Of a stretch of DNA of 64,000 bases, positions 1 to 8,563 are shown one piece after another. Position 1 is the first letter of the stretch; each line of letters starts with the position of its first letter. Location of the stretch: positions 1 through 64,000 of the forward strand of contig JBBQUM010000016.1 of assembly GCA_038212445.1 (NCBI GenBank). Direction: 5' to 3'. Under the pieces are notes generated by a model, which saw only the letters and a list, made by a program, of their open reading frames with translations, was not told the origin of the DNA and did not search any database. This stretch comes from TMP-7 sp038212445 (GTDB taxonomy: Bacteria; Acidobacteriota; Terriglobia; Bryobacterales; Bryobacteraceae). Made by a program: the position numbers and the translations under genes.

Positions 1-792
1 GCCAGTCGTATTCAGGCCATTCGCCGGGTTGGTGGCGATGTCCGAATTCGCGCTGACGCACTGGATGAACGATAGCGCCGAGCGCACCGAAGAGACGAGG
101 CCCGGTTGAATGAAGGCGACCGTCTGCTGCGGATTGTTCAACGCGACCGAGGTCGAGCTGGTGATCGAGATGAAAGCAGTGATGGTAGTCGGAATCAGCG
201 TGGAGCTGGCACCCGACTGGTTGGCATTCGCGCGCAGGTTGGTGACGCGGACGATACGGGTGGTGTTCGTACCCGGAGCATCGAACGGTACACCAAAGAA
301 CGTCACCTGGTTGGCGCCGGTAAGGCGGCCCTGGAAAACGTTCGGACGCAGGCCGTTGGCTCCGTTGCCGCCGAGAAGCGGATTGTAGGTGCCAATACCA
401 TTGCCCGCAGGCGAACCCAACACGGTGCAGACACCGGCATTACCATTGGCCGGATCGCACACCTGAAGGGGAACTGCCGGATTCGAGGGCGAATGCGGCT
501 CGTCCAAAATTAAGAGAGCTTCCGTGAACGGGTTGCTCGTAATGCGGCTCGTAATATTGAGATTCAAGAACACGGTGACGTTGGCCTGGGGCACGACACC
601 ATTGACCGGGGTAGGTACGCCACCGGTACAGTTCAGAATCAGGTCACCGACGAGTTCCGTCAAGCCTTCGGCTCGTACGGTCGGCGGCACACCAGCGTTC
701 GCCACGCACTGCAGTGCCGGTTGGGCTACTGCTATGCTCGACAGAAGAGCCAGTACGGCAAACGCTAAAAAACATTTGCGAAAATCTGCCAT
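1..792 (-). CDS. secreted protein of unknown function (C-terminus cut by window edge)
   Basis: An open frame runs from the ATG at 792 to the first base of the window without a stop (264 codons). The start has a good ribosome binding site (AAGGAGAAGG just upstream). The first 25 or so residues are a signal peptide (charged MADFRKC, then a hydrophobic run ending in AVAQP). The mature part is rich in Asn, Thr, Val and Gly with few charges and a few cysteines, as in beta-rich extracellular proteins. It resembles the long exported proteins of Solibacter-type genomes, but I recognise no named domain in the visible part. Function unknown; exported location is well supported. Confidence 0.8.
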   Translation of the reverse strand, partial: MADFRKCFLAFAVLALLSSIAVAQPALQCVANAGVPPTVRAEGLTELVGDLILNCTGGVPTPVNGVVPQANVTVFLNLNITSRITSNPFTEALLILDEPHSPSNPAVPLQVCDPANGNAGVCTVLGSPAGNGIGTYNPLLGGNGANGLRPNVFQGRLTGANQVTFFGVPFDAPGTNTTRIVRVTNLRANANQSGASSTLIPTTITAFISITSSTSVALNNPQQTVAFIQPGLVSSVRSALSFIQCVSANSDIATNPANGLNTTG

Positions 793-1042
793 TTCCTTCT
801 CCTTGTGAAGTTGTGAGTCTTTTTTGAATTGATGGAAGTTCTTTTTCAACCTGAGCCTCATCGAGTGTTACAGCGTGAAAATCTGAGCTTTCCCCCAAGA
901 ACCTTCGGCTTGTACCGACGCTGCGTACCGTCGTCGACGCCTCTAGCTGCTTGAACTCTTTTTTCGTCCCCGGCATATTCCAGGGCGCGTTCTCTGACAG
1001 GGCTCATCGTTGCGACTTCTCTTGCTTATTCGTGCTTGCGGG

Positions 1043-1059
1043 GTTCATGTGTCATGAAC
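1043..1059. promoter_or_regulatory. 17-bp palindrome, possible operator
   Basis: Perfect 7-bp inverted repeat GTTCATG-TGT-CATGAAC with a 3-base centre, about 30 bases downstream of the candidate minus-strand -10. The size fits a dimeric regulator site. No regulator is encoded next to it, so the role is inference. Confidence 0.3.
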
Positions 1060-1092
1060 TCCGCTCGTTAACTCTTGGACGCAGTCAAGATA

Positions 1093-1122
1093 TTCATATC
1101 ACCCCGCGCAAGACAAAGTCAA
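1093..1122 (-). promoter_or_regulatory. candidate sigma-70 promoter
   Basis: On the minus strand TTGACT (1117-1122) is followed after 18 bases by TATGAA (1093-1098). The match is good at -35 and moderate at -10. It would drive the secreted-protein gene with a long 5' leader. Confidence 0.35.
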
Positions 1123-1240
1123 GCGCAAAGTGTTGTCGGCTAGAGTCTTTACCCGTTTCTGGCAAGCTCTCACGCCTCTCTTATTACACCACGCCGGACC
1201 CTCGCTTACCGACCTATTTCCTCCGAAACATGAGGCCGCT

Positions 1241-4200
1241 TCATTGAATGGCGACTTCGACAGGGTTACCGGTGATATTTTCCTGTTTAACGGAGAGAAT
1301 AAGTCGCAGTCCTGGAGGTGTGGCCATTGGTATGCTCAGATTTATCTGGTACAGCCCGACAAAACCGGGAGTCAAGCCGGCGAATTGGACTGGCACATCC
1401 AGATCACCCAATTTTGCCGTCACCGGACTATCAGTAATCATTAAAGTTCCTTTAGGACTCACAGATCCGAATCCCGTGCCGAAAGCAACCATGACGTCGC
1501 CGCGCAGCGCGGGATTGGAAGGGCCATTCACGCTGCCGTCGCGGTTGATCACAGCGCCCCTCGAGCCGAGCATAAAAACGGCAGGGGCAACGGGCACGAT
1601 CTGGATGGTCTGGGAGGCCGAACCGCCGGGCGCGTTCAGGGTGAGGGTGGCTGCGCCGGATGGCGTTGCCAGAGGGATCCGCAGATTCACCTGGAAGGGA
1701 GACGAGTTGAGGACGGTGGCGGCGGCACCACTGATTTCAGCGGTGACGGGGGCGCCGGGACGGCCGAGTCCTCCGCCAAAAACGGTCGCGATTGTGCCTG
1801 GGGCCAACCGGTTGGAGAAGTCAGCGGCGTTCACTACCCCGCCGGCGAAGATGGTTGGAGTGGATGGATTCAGTTGCCAGACGGAGTTGTTCTGCACCAC
1901 GTTAAACGCAACCGCGCCTGCTCCCGAGATGTCGACGCGATTCGCGGTAGGGCCGAGATCCTCGAATACACCTTCGTAACGGCTCCCGTCGACATCCAGT
2001 TCGTACGATGATGCGGTCCCCTCACAGTCGTGCAACCGCATCAGCGGAGGCGAGTTGACCGGCACGCCTGCCACGGCAAGAAACGACGGGAATTCGAGAC
2101 TCGTCCCGCAAGTCCCAATCGGGGAACTAATCTCCGCGGTACCCGTTACCGCTACCAGGAAACCAGACGCGGCGGGCACCACCGGCAGCAGCCGGACGGC
2201 GCCAGTCAAGACACCGCTGACCGGGCCACTGGAGGCGGCAAACCCGTTGGTGTAGTCGGCCAAGCTGTTGCGCGCAAACGCCGGATTCGGGTCCATAATG
2301 AGGATCTCGCCCGCGCTACCCACTCCCGTTGCGACAACAAAATGAGCGCCGAATTGCGTCTGAGCGTTGGATAAGGACAAGGCCAACAGTACGGGCCATC
2401 CCTGCGCCAGGAGGTCGCGGATCGCGGGCAAATCCGGCTTTTCGACGCTGACCGTGACGGCATGTCCCACCAGGAGACCGAGGCGCCAGAGATTGACGAT
2501 TGGGTCCGTTTGGGAACCGAGATACCCGTCGCAGATCTTAGCGCCCGACGCATCATTAGAACAAGCGGTCTTCAGAGATTCATTGAGGACGTTGGGATCG
2601 GCCAGTCCCCCGCTCACTGGCAACTCGCCGCGCACCTGGTGGTAGCGGAGGATGGCCGCGGCGGCAGTCAGCATGGCGCCCTTCTGGGAAATCGGCACCG
2701 CTGTTGAACCCAACAATCCATCCACCGACTGGCTGAGGTGTGGAAAACTCGACAACGACAAAGAGGCTGCCTTGCTGCTGAACGTCACCACCTGACCGGC
2801 AGCACGCGCAGTGGCAAGCGCAATCCCCTGATTCGTTGAAAGCCGCAAGATCGCAGTAGCCTCGCCGTTGCCGTCGGTAACCGACGCAGAAGAGTCAATC
2901 CGCGCGCCGGGGGACGCGGAAAACAGGACGGCGACGCCAGGCAGTGGGCTACCCAAATCGTCTTTTACCGAGATTCGAAGAGGCAGGGGCAGAGCTCCGC
3001 CGGGGACGCCGGTCTGATCGTCGCCGGCCACCACCGCGAGCACAGGCCGAACGTCAGTCGATGCGCGAATGGTATAAGTCGCCTGCGCGGTTTTCGTGGC
3101 ATCCGTGACACTCACCGCCCGGACAGTGACCGAAGCGCTCTTAGCGGTGGCGGCCACAAAGGCGTCCCACACGTAAGCGCCCGAGGCGACGGTAACGACG
3201 AAGTCGGCTTGCCCTGTAATGGACACTCGGACCTGCGTACCGTTGTCGAATCCACCAGCGGCAAGACGAAGGCTGGTTCCCGCGGTGACGACGGACGGTG
3301 TGGCAGTGACGACGGGCAGCCTAGCGTTCTCGGTCAATTGCGCGACGGAATCGGTGGGCGCGTAATCGATGAAGCCGCCTTCAAAGTCCTGACGACGCTT
3401 GCCGTTGACCGTGTATTCATCGTTGACGGGCGCGCCGATCCGGCCGGCGGCAGCGCCGGAAGCGGAGTATCGGACCAGGATGAGTCCGGCCACCGCGTAG
3501 ACCTTGGCCGCGGCCACCTGGTAGAGCACACCGCCGCGAAATAGCTGCGCTTGCCCTTGCGAGGCACGGAAGGTGGTGTAGGGCTGGGGCGGGCCGAGCG
3601 GCAAGCCGATAGCGGCGGTCTCGAAGCCGAGCGATCCCCATTTGGAGAGGATGTCACCCGAGACGAACTGCACCGGGTCCCCTGCGAGCGCACCGGTCTC
3701 AAACATTTGCCGGCCGCCCGCGGTTGCGTCGGCAACGGGATAACCAAGCTGACCGCTGGCTCCACCTGCGGCAAGCCAGGCTGCGAGAAATCGCCCGGCG
3801 ATCACTACGCCGGTCGCCACCTTGTCGGGAACCACAATCCACACGGGACCGCTGCCATCCGCAGCAGTGAACTGTTGAACGTAGCCCGCTCCGATTCGCA
3901 CGACAGCGCTGGCACTGGGGAGAGCCAGGTTCAGATGATTACGTGTGACGGCGTCTGCAAACGACTGGGTGATGGCCGTGTTAGGAGCGCCTTCGCCAAT
4001 GCCGCAGCATTGAGCCGTAACGACCACTGTGATGGCCGCGCTGGACTTGCCCTCGCTAGATGCGCGAACGGTGGCCGAGCCTCCGCCGATTCCCTTGATT
4101 GTGGCAGTGGTGCCGGACGCCGTCACGCTGACGACGCGGCCATTGGAGGTACTCCAGAGCACTTCACGGCCGGTTAGTTGATTACCTTGAGAGTCGGCGA

Positions 4201-5122
4201 GGTAAGCTTGCGCGGTGGAGGTCTCACCGATTTTGAGCCTGACGGTACTGCTGGCGGCAACGACATTGACGGTGCGGACGGCGGGTAGAAAAGTCGCCGC
4301 TTGAGTCACCGGGTCGTACTCGACCGCGCCGTTTTCAAACCCCTGGCGGCGCCGGCCATTCGAGGTGATGAGCTCTTCGGAAGTGGGGAAGCCCAACTGA
4401 CCCACGTGACCGCCGTTGGCGAGATAGACATCCCAAATGGGCTGCTTGACGCCAATTTGACGTCCCGTATTCACTCCGGTGGTGAAGTTGTAGATGGCGC
4501 CGCGATCATAGATTTGAGCCGTGGCGGCGGCGTTGGTGACGGAGGTCACGGCCGTTTCCGCTGTGTTGGGGGGGCCCATCGTGCCAATACCGCCGTAGCT
4601 GGTCCACTTGGTGTAGTAGGGGTCGCGGATAAAGAAATTGGTGCCGGTTAGCGTTCCCAGGTTGCCATACACAAAGAGTGCGTAAGGCTTGTCGAAGATC
4701 TGATACTGGCAGGTGTTCACGGCCACCAGTTGAGGACAGGCGGCAGTATCCATTACAGGCATGCCGGCTGTGGTGGCACCGACCGAAGTCCAGTAAGCGT
4801 AGAGCACAGACTGGAACTGGAACACGTAGGTTTTGCCTTCCACCACGTTGACGGTGGAGTTTGGCATCACCAGCGCGAGCTTTAGACCCGGAGTATTCTT
4901 GGAATCGGAAAACTCCTGAACAAGTCCGTTAGCGCCCACCTTCTTGACATTGCCGAGCGGCGGAAGGGCCACCGAATTAGCGAACCCGTTGCGGAAGAAA
5001 GCTGATTGAAAGAGCTGCTGAATGAAAAGAGTGGGGGCGCCGGAGCCGACGTCGACCGGCGTCTGGCCGCACAAAAGCGCGCCGAGCACGGCCATCAAAC
5101 AGAGGTACCGCAAAGGCTGCAT
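1241..5122 (-). CDS. large secreted multidomain protein with TIGR03437 (Solibacter) C-terminal domain
   Basis: About 1293 residues. I chose the ATG at 5122 because a clean signal peptide follows it (MQPLRYLCLMAVLGALLCGQ); an upstream in-frame ATG at 5182 adds a non-signal stretch. Domains in order: LGFP-like repeats around residues 170-280 and 430-600 (G-x-L-G-x-P and R-R-x-x-F-E-x-G motifs), a Big_2-like Ig domain about 285-375, a Big_1/invasin-like domain about 690-785, a peptidase C39-like domain about 795-950, a beta-rich segment, and a C-terminal block of about 200 residues (from N-A-A-D-F-S) matching the TIGR03437 family. In the C39-like domain the position of the nucleophilic Cys is Gly/Ala (QKGAML), although a G-A-H-F-V-V histidine motif and an Asp-Pro-Asn remain, so peptidase activity is unlikely. 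Probably a surface adhesion or envelope protein; substrate unknown. Confidence 0.85.
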   Translation of the reverse strand: MQPLRYLCLMAVLGALLCGQTPVDVGSGAPTLFIQQLFQSAFFRNGFANSVALPPLGNVKKVGANGLVQEFSDSKNTPGLKLALVMPNSTVNVVEGKTYVFQFQSVLYAYWTSVGATTAGMPVMDTAACPQLVAVNTCQYQIFDKPYALFVYGNLGTLTGTNFFIRDPYYTKWTSYGGIGTMGPPNTAETAVTSVTNAAATAQIYDRGAIYNFTTGVNTGRQIGVKQPIWDVYLANGGHVGQLGFPTSEELITSNGRRRQGFENGAVEYDPVTQAATFLPAVRTVNVVAASSTVRLKIGETSTAQAYLADSQGNQLTGREVLWSTSNGRVVSVTASGTTATIKGIGGGSATVRASSEGKSSAAITVVVTAQCCGIGEGAPNTAITQSFADAVTRNHLNLALPSASAVVRIGAGYVQQFTAADGSGPVWIVVPDKVATGVVIAGRFLAAWLAAGGASGQLGYPVADATAGGRQMFETGALAGDPVQFVSGDILSKWGSLGFETAAIGLPLGPPQPYTTFRASQGQAQLFRGGVLYQVAAAKVYAVAGLILVRYSASGAAAGRIGAPVNDEYTVNGKRRQDFEGGFIDYAPTDSVAQLTENARLPVVTATPSVVTAGTSLRLAAGGFDNGTQVRVSITGQADFVVTVASGAYVWDAFVAATAKSASVTVRAVSVTDATKTAQATYTIRASTDVRPVLAVVAGDDQTGVPGGALPLPLRISVKDDLGSPLPGVAVLFSASPGARIDSSASVTDGNGEATAILRLSTNQGIALATARAAGQVVTFSSKAASLSLSSFPHLSQSVDGLLGSTAVPISQKGAMLTAAAAILRYHQVRGELPVSGGLADPNVLNESLKTACSNDASGAKICDGYLGSQTDPIVNLWRLGLLVGHAVTVSVEKPDLPAIRDLLAQGWPVLLALSLSNAQTQFGAHFVVATGVGSAGEILIMDPNPAFARNSLADYTNGFAASSGPVSGVLTGAVRLLPVVPAASGFLVAVTGTAEISSPIGTCGTSLEFPSFLAVAGVPVNSPPLMRLHDCEGTASSYELDVDGSRYEGVFEDLGPTANRVDISGAGAVAFNVVQNNSVWQLNPSTPTIFAGGVVNAADFSNRLAPGTIATVFGGGLGRPGAPVTAEISGAAATVLNSSPFQVNLRIPLATPSGAATLTLNAPGGSASQTIQIVPVAPAVFMLGSRGAVINRDGSVNGPSNPALRGDVMVAFGTGFGSVSPKGTLMITDSPVTAKLGDLDVPVQFAGLTPGFVGLYQINLSIPMATPPGLRLILSVKQENITGNPVEVAIQ

Positions 5123-5218
5123 CGGTGAACTGCCTATTCTAGCCCAACGCGGCCACAACACCTGAGTCTGCATGGAATGCACACAGACGAGACCTGCGAC
5201 CGGCCCGTTTACCGGACG

Positions 5219-7663
5219 CTAATCATAGCGCAAGGCGATGAGCGGATCGATCCGGGATGCGCGGAACGCGGGGGCATAGCAGGCGACGAGCGTAATTGCC
5301 ATAAGCGCGAATGGAACAATGATGAAGGTGGCGGCATTCGGGGTGGCCATTCCCACCAGACCGGCGGAGATGGCACGGGCTGCGAGGATGCTGATTGCGG
5401 ATCCGACGACAACACCGATGACTCCGAGCGTCAGGCCCTGGCGCAACACCATGCGGAGGATGTCGTTGCGCTGTGCGCCGATGGCAATACGGATGCCGAT
5501 TTCGGCAGTGCGGCGGGTGACTGTATAGGCGATGAGTCCATAGAGTCCCATCATGGCGATGGCGAGTCCGGTGAGGCCCATCGCCATCACGGACCGGAGG
5601 ATCATGCGGGGTGCGGTGATGGCGCGCTTCTCGTAATAGTCGGCCAGCGTGCGCACGTTATAGACCGGCAGGTTCGGATCAAAAGAATGTGCGAGCTGCT
5701 GCATGGGAGCGGCCAGGTCAGTGGGATCGCCGTTGCTCTCGACGAGAAGGGTCATGGCGATTTTTGGGCTCTGGTCATAGGGCAGATAGAAGAACGTCAT
5801 GGCTGACTCGCCGAGGAACAGGTACTTGCCAGTCTTGGCGAGTCCAACCACTTCCACGGATTCTCCCTTCGCGCTGCCGATGCGGAATCTCTTGCCGATG
5901 GGATCCTGGCCAGGCCAGTAGACTTTGGCGAACTGCTCGTTCACCACGCCGACGCGCCGTGCACCAGCTTTGTCGGCAGCAGTAAAGCCGCGTCCTTTGA
6001 GAATGGGAGTCCGGAACGTGTCGAAGAAATTCTCATCGACGACATTGCCCATGACGTTGTCCGACTCCTGCCCTTTGGCAAACTGATACCCTTCCGGGGC
6101 AACGGACTCGCTCATCTGCATCGGAGCGAATGGGACTGAGCGCAGAAGCGAAACGCTTTTCACGCCTGGAAGCGCGTGTCCGCGCTCACGCATATAGCGG
6201 TAGAAGGACTGTGACTGCTCGGCTGTGTACTTGGCGAGCGACGGATCGAAGTCCATAGTGAGCAGATGGTCGGTGCGGAAGCCGGGGTTCAGGACGAGCA
6301 TTTTGCGGAAGCCGTCGACGAGCATGCCGGCTGCTACAAGCAGGACCATCGCCATTGCGATTTCGCCAATGATCAGGATGTTGCGGCCGATGGAGCCAAC
6401 GCGTGCGGAGGAGCCGGCGGAGGCGGACCGCAAGGCAGGGACCAGGGACGGGCTAGCCGCCCGCCAAGCCGGGACGAGTCCGGCGGCGAGGGCGCTGACA
6501 GCGGAGACGGCCATGCTGAAGAGCAGAACGCGGACGTTCATGCGCGGGTCAAAGACGATGGGAATGTCGCTGGGGATCTTGAAGGTGCGCAAGAACTCGA
6601 TACAGAAGAATCCGATGATGACTCCGAGTCCGCAAGCGAGGGCGGCGAGCACGAGGCTCTCGAGCATCAACTGCCGCACGAGCTGCATGCGGCTGGCGCC
6701 GATGGCGAGGCGAACGGCGATCTCCCGAGTCCGGCCGCGAGCGCGTGCAAGCAGAAGGTTCGCGACGTTGGCGCAGGCGATGAGCAGGACGAGTCCAACC
6801 AGGAACATCAGTCCCGCAACGAGGGCTGCGTCGGGCGGGGACTGCTTGATTCTGGCGTCGAGTTCAGTACGGACGGTCACGCTGCGGTGCCGGTTCTCGG
6901 CCGGATATTCGCGCTCGAGATTGGCGGCTATGCCGGCTAGTTCAGCCTGGGCTGCTTCCCGCGTTACCCCGCTCTTCAGGCGTCCTCGAACGGCGTAACG
7001 ACGGCTGTCGCGCTTCTCGTTCGCATCTTCCTTGTCGCCTGCGAGCCTTTGCGCCATGGTGAGCGGGGCGTAGTAGGAAGGGCGGAAGTATTGATCCATG
7101 CCGGTAAAGGACTCGGGAGCGATCCCGATCACCTGGAAGTCGAGGCCGTTGAGCCGGACTGTGCGGCCGACCACGGAGCGGTCGGAGGCAAACTGATCGC
7201 GCCAGAAGTCGTGCGAGAGGACAATGATCGCGTCCTTCCCCGGCGTCACGCCTTCAGTGGGCGAGAACGCGCGGCCAATGGTGGGTTCGACACCCATTGC
7301 GCGGAAGAGATTGTTGCTCGCGAGCATGCCGGCGCGCATCTGGGGGATGGCGGTGGAGGACTCGGCGAAGCCTCCGGTGGTCAACTGGAACGCCACCATA
7401 TCGTCGAAGGACCTGCTGCGGTCGCGCCAGTCACGAAAGTCGGGGAAGGAGGCGAAGCCCATGCCGCCTTCGGGCGTAGTGGACTGGACGGCGACGACAG
7501 CGCCGGCGTCCTTTACGGGGAGCGGCCGCAGCAGAAGAGCGTCGGCGAGGCTGAAGATGGCCGAATTTGCACCAATTCCAAGAGCGAGGGAGACGGCGGC
7601 GACGGTTGTGAAGGCGGGGTTCTTGGCGAGGACCCGGATGGCGTGGCGGAGTTCCTGCAGCAT
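5219..7663 (-). CDS. ADOP-type ABC transporter permease (MacB/FtsX-like)
   Basis: 814 residues with two FtsX-type permease halves. The N-terminus has the typical ADOP opening (RHAIRVLAKNPAFTTVAAVSLALGIGANSAIF), followed by a periplasmic MacB-like core, three membrane helices around residues 280-410 with CANVANLLLARARGR, a second periplasmic domain, and a C-terminal three-helix block with the TAEIGIRIAIGA motif. Such duplicated orphan permeases (TIGR03434) are abundant in Acidobacteriota and lack a neighbouring ATPase, as here. They are presumed to act in export or mechanotransmission across the inner membrane; substrate unknown. An imperfect GC-rich hairpin (about 5196-5219) touches the stop codon and could aid termination. 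Confidence 0.9.
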   Translation of the reverse strand: MLQELRHAIRVLAKNPAFTTVAAVSLALGIGANSAIFSLADALLLRPLPVKDAGAVVAVQSTTPEGGMGFASFPDFRDWRDRSRSFDDMVAFQLTTGGFAESSTAIPQMRAGMLASNNLFRAMGVEPTIGRAFSPTEGVTPGKDAIIVLSHDFWRDQFASDRSVVGRTVRLNGLDFQVIGIAPESFTGMDQYFRPSYYAPLTMAQRLAGDKEDANEKRDSRRYAVRGRLKSGVTREAAQAELAGIAANLEREYPAENRHRSVTVRTELDARIKQSPPDAALVAGLMFLVGLVLLIACANVANLLLARARGRTREIAVRLAIGASRMQLVRQLMLESLVLAALACGLGVIIGFFCIEFLRTFKIPSDIPIVFDPRMNVRVLLFSMAVSAVSALAAGLVPAWRAASPSLVPALRSASAGSSARVGSIGRNILIIGEIAMAMVLLVAAGMLVDGFRKMLVLNPGFRTDHLLTMDFDPSLAKYTAEQSQSFYRYMRERGHALPGVKSVSLLRSVPFAPMQMSESVAPEGYQFAKGQESDNVMGNVVDENFFDTFRTPILKGRGFTAADKAGARRVGVVNEQFAKVYWPGQDPIGKRFRIGSAKGESVEVVGLAKTGKYLFLGESAMTFFYLPYDQSPKIAMTLLVESNGDPTDLAAPMQQLAHSFDPNLPVYNVRTLADYYEKRAITAPRMILRSVMAMGLTGLAIAMMGLYGLIAYTVTRRTAEIGIRIAIGAQRNDILRMVLRQGLTLGVIGVVVGSAISILAARAISAGLVGMATPNAATFIIVPFALMAITLVACYAPAFRASRIDPLIALRYD

Positions 7664-7789
7664 AAGTGAACGATACGTCTTTAGGGTGACGAATGTTCCG
7701 GCGAATCACCGGCCCTATCGCGCGGCAGTGGGTTGGCAAATGCTGCCCGAATGTCATCCGAGGTAAGCAGCGTATTCGCGATTTCGAGG

Positions 7790-8563
7790 CTACTTCTTTT
7801 TGGCGAATTTCAGGCCGGTCCAGGTGTCATCGACGGAGCAGACCTTGTAGTCGACGAGGCCGGCGGCTAGAGCGACGGCTCGCACATTGGCTTGGGTCAA
7901 GTCGGACTTCTGTTTTCCGCCTTGCTTTGGATAGATGATCCACAGCGCCATGGCGGGGCCCACGCGGACGCTCATGAGTTCGATTTCGCGCTCCAGGTCG
8001 GCGTGGGAGCGGGTAAACCACAGCGTCAGTTTGGGCTGGCGTGATTCCTTGAGGTCACCGAATTGATCCTTGAATCCGTCGGGTGCGCCGATGAACAGGA
8101 TTGGAATATCGGGAGTGATGCCGAGTTTATCCTGGAGTCCACGGCCGCTGTAGCGCGCCATCATACCCGGCGGTACGACTGGGGCAGGTTTCGGCGGGGC
8201 GGGCGGTTTCTTGCGGACCAGGACTTTGCGCAATGCGCTGGCGGCATGGCCCCAATCCACATAGGCCGCGTCGGGAAACGCACGCCGGAGGGAAAGAATC
8301 TTGTCCTTCTGGCCTCCTGCGAAGACGATGGGAATGTCGCGGAGGCTTTTGGTATTGCGTATGGCCGTTGCCAGTTCGCGGCCGTGAGAGGGCAAACGGT
8401 CGATGTCGATACAGATGGCGCCTATGCCGCGAAGGGCGGACACAAGGCCGGACGAATTGAGCGGAGTGGCGTCAACCCGGATGCCGCCGTTCTGGAGTTC
8501 GCGAGCGCGACGGGCGGCGTCCTCTTCGTCCCACGAGATCAGGCGAACGTTGGGTGGGGTCAT
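7790..8563 (-). CDS. DUF3052-like protein with N-terminal receiver-like domain
   Basis: 257 residues. The N-terminal 115 or so residues look like a degenerate response-regulator fold (hydrophobic strands with ICIDID and IPIVFAGG), without a clear phospho-acceptor set. A Pro-rich linker (KKPPAPPKPAPVVPP) leads to a C-terminal half resembling DUF3052: a W-I-I-Y-P-K strand followed by V-D-Y-K-V-C-S-V-D-D-T-W-T-G-L-K-F. It overlaps the upstream carbamoyltransferase by 4 bases (ATGA), so the two are translationally coupled. Function unknown; the family names are from memory of sequence patterns. Confidence 0.65.
   Translation of the reverse strand: MTPPNVRLISWDEEDAARRARELQNGGIRVDATPLNSSGLVSALRGIGAICIDIDRLPSHGRELATAIRNTKSLRDIPIVFAGGQKDKILSLRRAFPDAAYVDWGHAASALRKVLVRKKPPAPPKPAPVVPPGMMARYSGRGLQDKLGITPDIPILFIGAPDGFKDQFGDLKESRQPKLTLWFTRSHADLEREIELMSVRVGPAMALWIIYPKQGGKQKSDLTQANVRAVALAAGLVDYKVCSVDDTWTGLKFAKKK

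Larger units (their letters stand above)
793..1240. other. intergenic leader region upstream of the secreted-protein gene
   Basis: A 448-base stretch without a convincing gene, lower in GC than its surroundings. Small open frames on the plus strand have no coding character or ribosome binding site. It holds a candidate minus-strand promoter and a perfect short palindrome (separate entries), which would give the gene ending at 792 a long leader of about 290 bases. Confidence 0.5.

Noticed and set aside
951..1247. 98-codon frame in the leader region
   Set aside because: No ribosome binding site, overlaps the end of the neighbouring gene, no recognisable motif.
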